From positions 1 through 34,520 of the forward strand of contig JAJDDX010000291.1 in the NCBI GenBank assembly GCA_029260055.1: DNA of 34,520 nucleotides, written 5' to 3'. Below the pieces are notes generated by a model, which was given only the letters and a program-made list of their open reading frames with translations, was not told the origin of the DNA and made no database searches. A program made the translations under genes and the position numbers. This document shows, in pieces, positions 32,510 through 34,520 of this stretch. The first letter of the stretch is position 1; each line of letters opens with the position of its first letter. This DNA comes from Phycisphaerae bacterium. Its GTDB lineage: Bacteria; Planctomycetota; Phycisphaerae; UBA1845.

Positions 32510-32541
32510 GCACCCACGCGCTTGTCCGTGGCACCCAGTTG

Positions 32542-33426
32542 CTAGCCGCTCAGTGCCGCCACAAGGCGATCGGCCAAGCGAATGCCGACCTGAATCGGGT
32601 CGTCGCCCGTCTCCGAGCCCTCGACCATCTTGACACCGGGGTCGTCGAACAATTGCCCGCTCAAGGTCACCGTCGAGCCGTCGATCTCACCGAGGGCACC
32701 GACCGGCGTATGGCAGCCGGCGTTGATCCGCGTCAGAAAGCTGCGTTCCGCCTCGACGGCTCGGCGCGACACGGCGTCGTTGAGCACGCCGATGATCGCC
32801 GCGGCTTCGTCGTCCGCGCGCGTCTGGATGGCCAGCGCGCCCTGCGCCGGCGATGGCACGAAGCGATCGGACGGCAGCTCCGTCATGTTGGGATAGGTAA
32901 TGCCGAGTCGTTTGAGCCCGGCGGCTGCGAGCACGACGCCGTCGAGCCCTTCCTTTTCGATCTTGTCGACGCGCGTCTGCACGTTGCCTCGGATCGGGAC
33001 GATCTCCGCGCCGATGTAGCGCCGCACCTGTGCCGAGCGCCGCGGACTGGCTGTGCCGATGCGGTAGCCGGCCGGCACGTTGTCCAGGTCGAACGGCTTG
33101 GCGGTCAGCAATACATCGTTGACGATCTCGCGCTTCGGGACGGCCGAGATGACCAATCCGGTCGTGACCGCGGTCTGCAGGTCCTTGAAGCTGTGGACGG
33201 CGAAGTCGACGCTCTTTTCGATCAGCGCGTTTTCGAGGGCGCTGACGAACGCGCCGACTGGCCAATCGCCGCCGAACTGCTCGTTGAGCGCTACGTCGCC
33301 GTGGGTCTTGATGATGATCTGCTCGATCTCGAGCGACGGATGGGCTTCGCGCAGGCGATCGCAGACCCAGTTCGTCTGCCAGAGGGCCAGAGCACTCCCG
33401 CGCGTGCCGACACGTAAACGGCTCAT
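32542..33426 (-). CDS. hemC: Hydroxymethylbilane synthase (porphobilinogen deaminase)
   Basis: HemC polymerises four porphobilinogens to hydroxymethylbilane on a covalent dipyrromethane cofactor. The 294-aa enzyme has the N-terminal RVGTRGSALALWQT, catalytic Asp82 in HSFKDLQT, the arginine-rich GTASPRRSAQVRR and the cofactor cysteine Cys238 in RINAGCHTPVGA. The ATG at 33426 overlaps the hemL stop by four bases (ATGA). The longer frame to 33591 reads into hemL and is rejected. Order and coupling indicate an operon hemL-hemC-hemD. Confidence 0.97.
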   Translation of the reverse strand: MSRLRVGTRGSALALWQTNWVCDRLREAHPSLEIEQIIIKTHGDVALNEQFGGDWPVGAFVSALENALIEKSVDFAVHSFKDLQTAVTTGLVISAVPKREIVNDVLLTAKPFDLDNVPAGYRIGTASPRRSAQVRRYIGAEIVPIRGNVQTRVDKIEKEGLDGVVLAAAGLKRLGITYPNMTELPSDRFVPSPAQGALAIQTRADDEAAAIIGVLNDAVSRRAVEAERSFLTRINAGCHTPVGALGEIDGSTVTLSGQLFDDPGVKMVEGSETGDDPIQVGIRLADRLVAALSG

Positions 33427-34520
33427 GATGACATCTCCGCGAAGCACTCGCCGGCCGCCTCGATGATGTTGTTGATCTGCTCGTCGCCGTGCATGGCCGA
33501 CACGAACATCGCCTCGTAGCCCGACGGCGGCAGCCAGACGCCGCGGTCGAGCATCTTGCCGAAGAACTCGCCGAAGCGTTTGTGGTCGCACGCCTGGGCG
33601 TCGTCGAAGTTACGCACGGGCTTGTCGCTCAGCGCCATGCCGACCATGCCGCCGCACGAACCGGTTTGAAGCGGGAAGCCCGTGGCGTCCGCTTTCGCTT
33701 TCAGCTCTGTCGCGAGCCGCGCCGTCTTGCGGGCGAGGTCCTCGTAGAAGCCGTCAGCCTGACACAGGTTCAACGTGGCGATGCCGCAGGCCATGCCGAT
33801 CGGGTTGCCGGATAGCGTGCCGGCCTGATAGGCGGGGCCCAGCGGGCTCAGTTGCTCCATGATCTTCCGCGGCCCGCCGTAGGCTGCTACCGGCATGCCG
33901 CCGCCGATCACCTTGCCCATGCAGGTCAGGTCGGGCGTGATCTTGCAGATGTTCTGGTATCCGCCCCAGGCTACGCGGAAGCCGGTCATCACCTCGTCGA
34001 AGACCAGCAGCGTGCCGTGTTTGTCGCACAGCGCTCGCAAGCCTTCCAGGAAGCCGGGTGCCGGCTCGACAAAGCCCATGTTGCCTGCGATCGGCTCGAC
34101 GAACAGAGCCGCGATGTCCGAGCCCTCAGCCGCCATGATCTTCTCGACGGCGGCCAGATCGTTGTAGGGAGCCAGCAGGGTTGCGGCGGCGTAGGACTCA
34201 GGCACGCCTGCTGAGTCGGGCTTGCCGAAGGTGGCCGCCCCGGAGCCGGCTGCGACCAGTAGGGCGTCGACGTGGCCGTGATAGCAGCCCAGGAACTTGA
34301 TGACCTTGGTTCGTCCGGTGGCTGCCCGAGCCAGGCGGATCGCGCTCATGGTGGCTTCGGTGCCGCTGTTGACCAGTCGGACCATCTCCACCGACGGCAG
34401 GGCGCCGACGATGATGTCGGCGAGCTGGGCCTCGGCCTCGCAGCACGCCCCGAAGCTCAGGCCCTTGGCGGCTGCCTGCTGGACGGCGGTGACGACCTCG
34501 GGATGGGCGTGTCCGACGAT
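33423..34520 (-). CDS. hemL: Glutamate-1-semialdehyde 2,1-aminomutase, N-terminus outside window
   Basis: HemL converts glutamate-1-semialdehyde to 5-aminolevulinate with PLP and completes the C5 route started by glutamyl-tRNA reductase. The frame is open to the window edge and shows 365 residues, beginning IVGHAHPEVVTAVQ. The blocks RLVNSGTEATMSAIRLAR, FLGCYHGHVDALL and LVFDEVMTGFRVAWGG are typical. The PLP lysine lies in CMGKVIGGGMP (codon 33912-33914). The stop overlaps hemC. HemL needs a reductase partner that delivers the semialdehyde, and in this window only the HemH-HemA fusion could supply it. Confidence 0.97.
   Translation of the reverse strand: MVGHAHPEVVTAVQQAAAKGLSFGACCEAEAQLADIIVGALPSVEMVRLVNSGTEATMSAIRLARAATGRTKVIKFLGCYHGHVDALLVAAGSGAATFGKPDSAGVPESYAAATLLAPYNDLAAVEKIMAAEGSDIAALFVEPIAGNMGFVEPAPGFLEGLRALCDKHGTLLVFDEVMTGFRVAWGGYQNICKITPDLTCMGKVIGGGMPVAAYGGPRKIMEQLSPLGPAYQAGTLSGNPIGMACGIATLNLCQADGFYEDLARKTARLATELKAKADATGFPLQTGSCGGMVGMALSDKPVRNFDDAQACDHKRFGEFFGKMLDRGVWLPPSGYEAMFVSAMHGDEQINNIIEAAGECFAEMSS

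Larger units (their letters stand above)
32321..32541. other. hemC-hemD gap filled with palindromic repeats
   Basis: The 221 bases between hemC stop and hemD start contain palindromes at 32397-32421, 32437-32453 and 32487-32509, plus a partial CTTGTCCGTGGCACCCA unit at 32521-32537. Such stems may end part of the hemL-hemC transcript and lower hemD expression. Confidence 0.6.

Overview
The window is high-GC bacterial DNA and most likely comes from a planctomycete, possibly a Phycisphaerae-like lineage. This placement is inferred from protein style and is not proven. The clues are a very large secreted right-handed beta-helix protein with a dockerin-like tail, an Asp-box (BNR) propeller ending in an IPTL-CTERM-type sorting tail, a giant exported multidomain glycosidase, and repeated intergenic palindromes. 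No rRNA, tRNA, CRISPR array or transposase was recognised.

Layout. 1-282 is the C-terminal end of a GNAT acetyltransferase. 283-617 carries two inverted DnaA boxes around an A/T tract in front of dnaA (618-2096), so it is a candidate oriC or dnaA control region. A strong bidirectional hairpin separates dnaA from a convergent 1383-aa secreted beta-helix protein (2204-6355). A foreign-looking small membrane protein (6881-7390) and efp (7613-8173) follow. Next come two overlapping minus-strand genes for exported proteins: a DUF4198-like protein followed by a BNR propeller (8430-11425). Divergent from them is a pair encoding a sulfotransferase-like P-loop protein and a class IV aminotransferase (11665-13347). 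14001-16526 holds three unrecognised membrane or secreted proteins. 16874-22159 encodes a GH38 - chitobiase C-terminal-like - PA14 - GH29 protein, which joins an alpha-mannosidase and an alpha-L-fucosidase in one chain, preceded by a small membrane protein gene.

23633-34520 is led by a small membrane protein gene and then carries a tetrapyrrole cluster. The plus-strand set is hemH-hemA (one fused ORF), hemN, hemE, hemY and hemB. The minus-strand set is hemL, hemC and hemD, running towards it. hemB and hemD overlap tail to tail. Together these cover every step from glutamyl-tRNA to protoheme by the C5, protoporphyrin-dependent route. Glutamyl-tRNA reductase is present only as the C-terminal half of the ferrochelatase fusion. 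That reductase half lacks a canonical glycine-rich nucleotide loop and most of the dimerisation domain, and it ends in a four-cysteine tail.

The most notable items are the HemH-HemA fusion, the GH38/GH29 bifunctional glycosidase, the sulfotransferase/aminotransferase pair that mirrors a plant fusion protein, and a family of short palindromes followed by TGGCACCC that recurs in intergenic gaps up to 24 kb apart.
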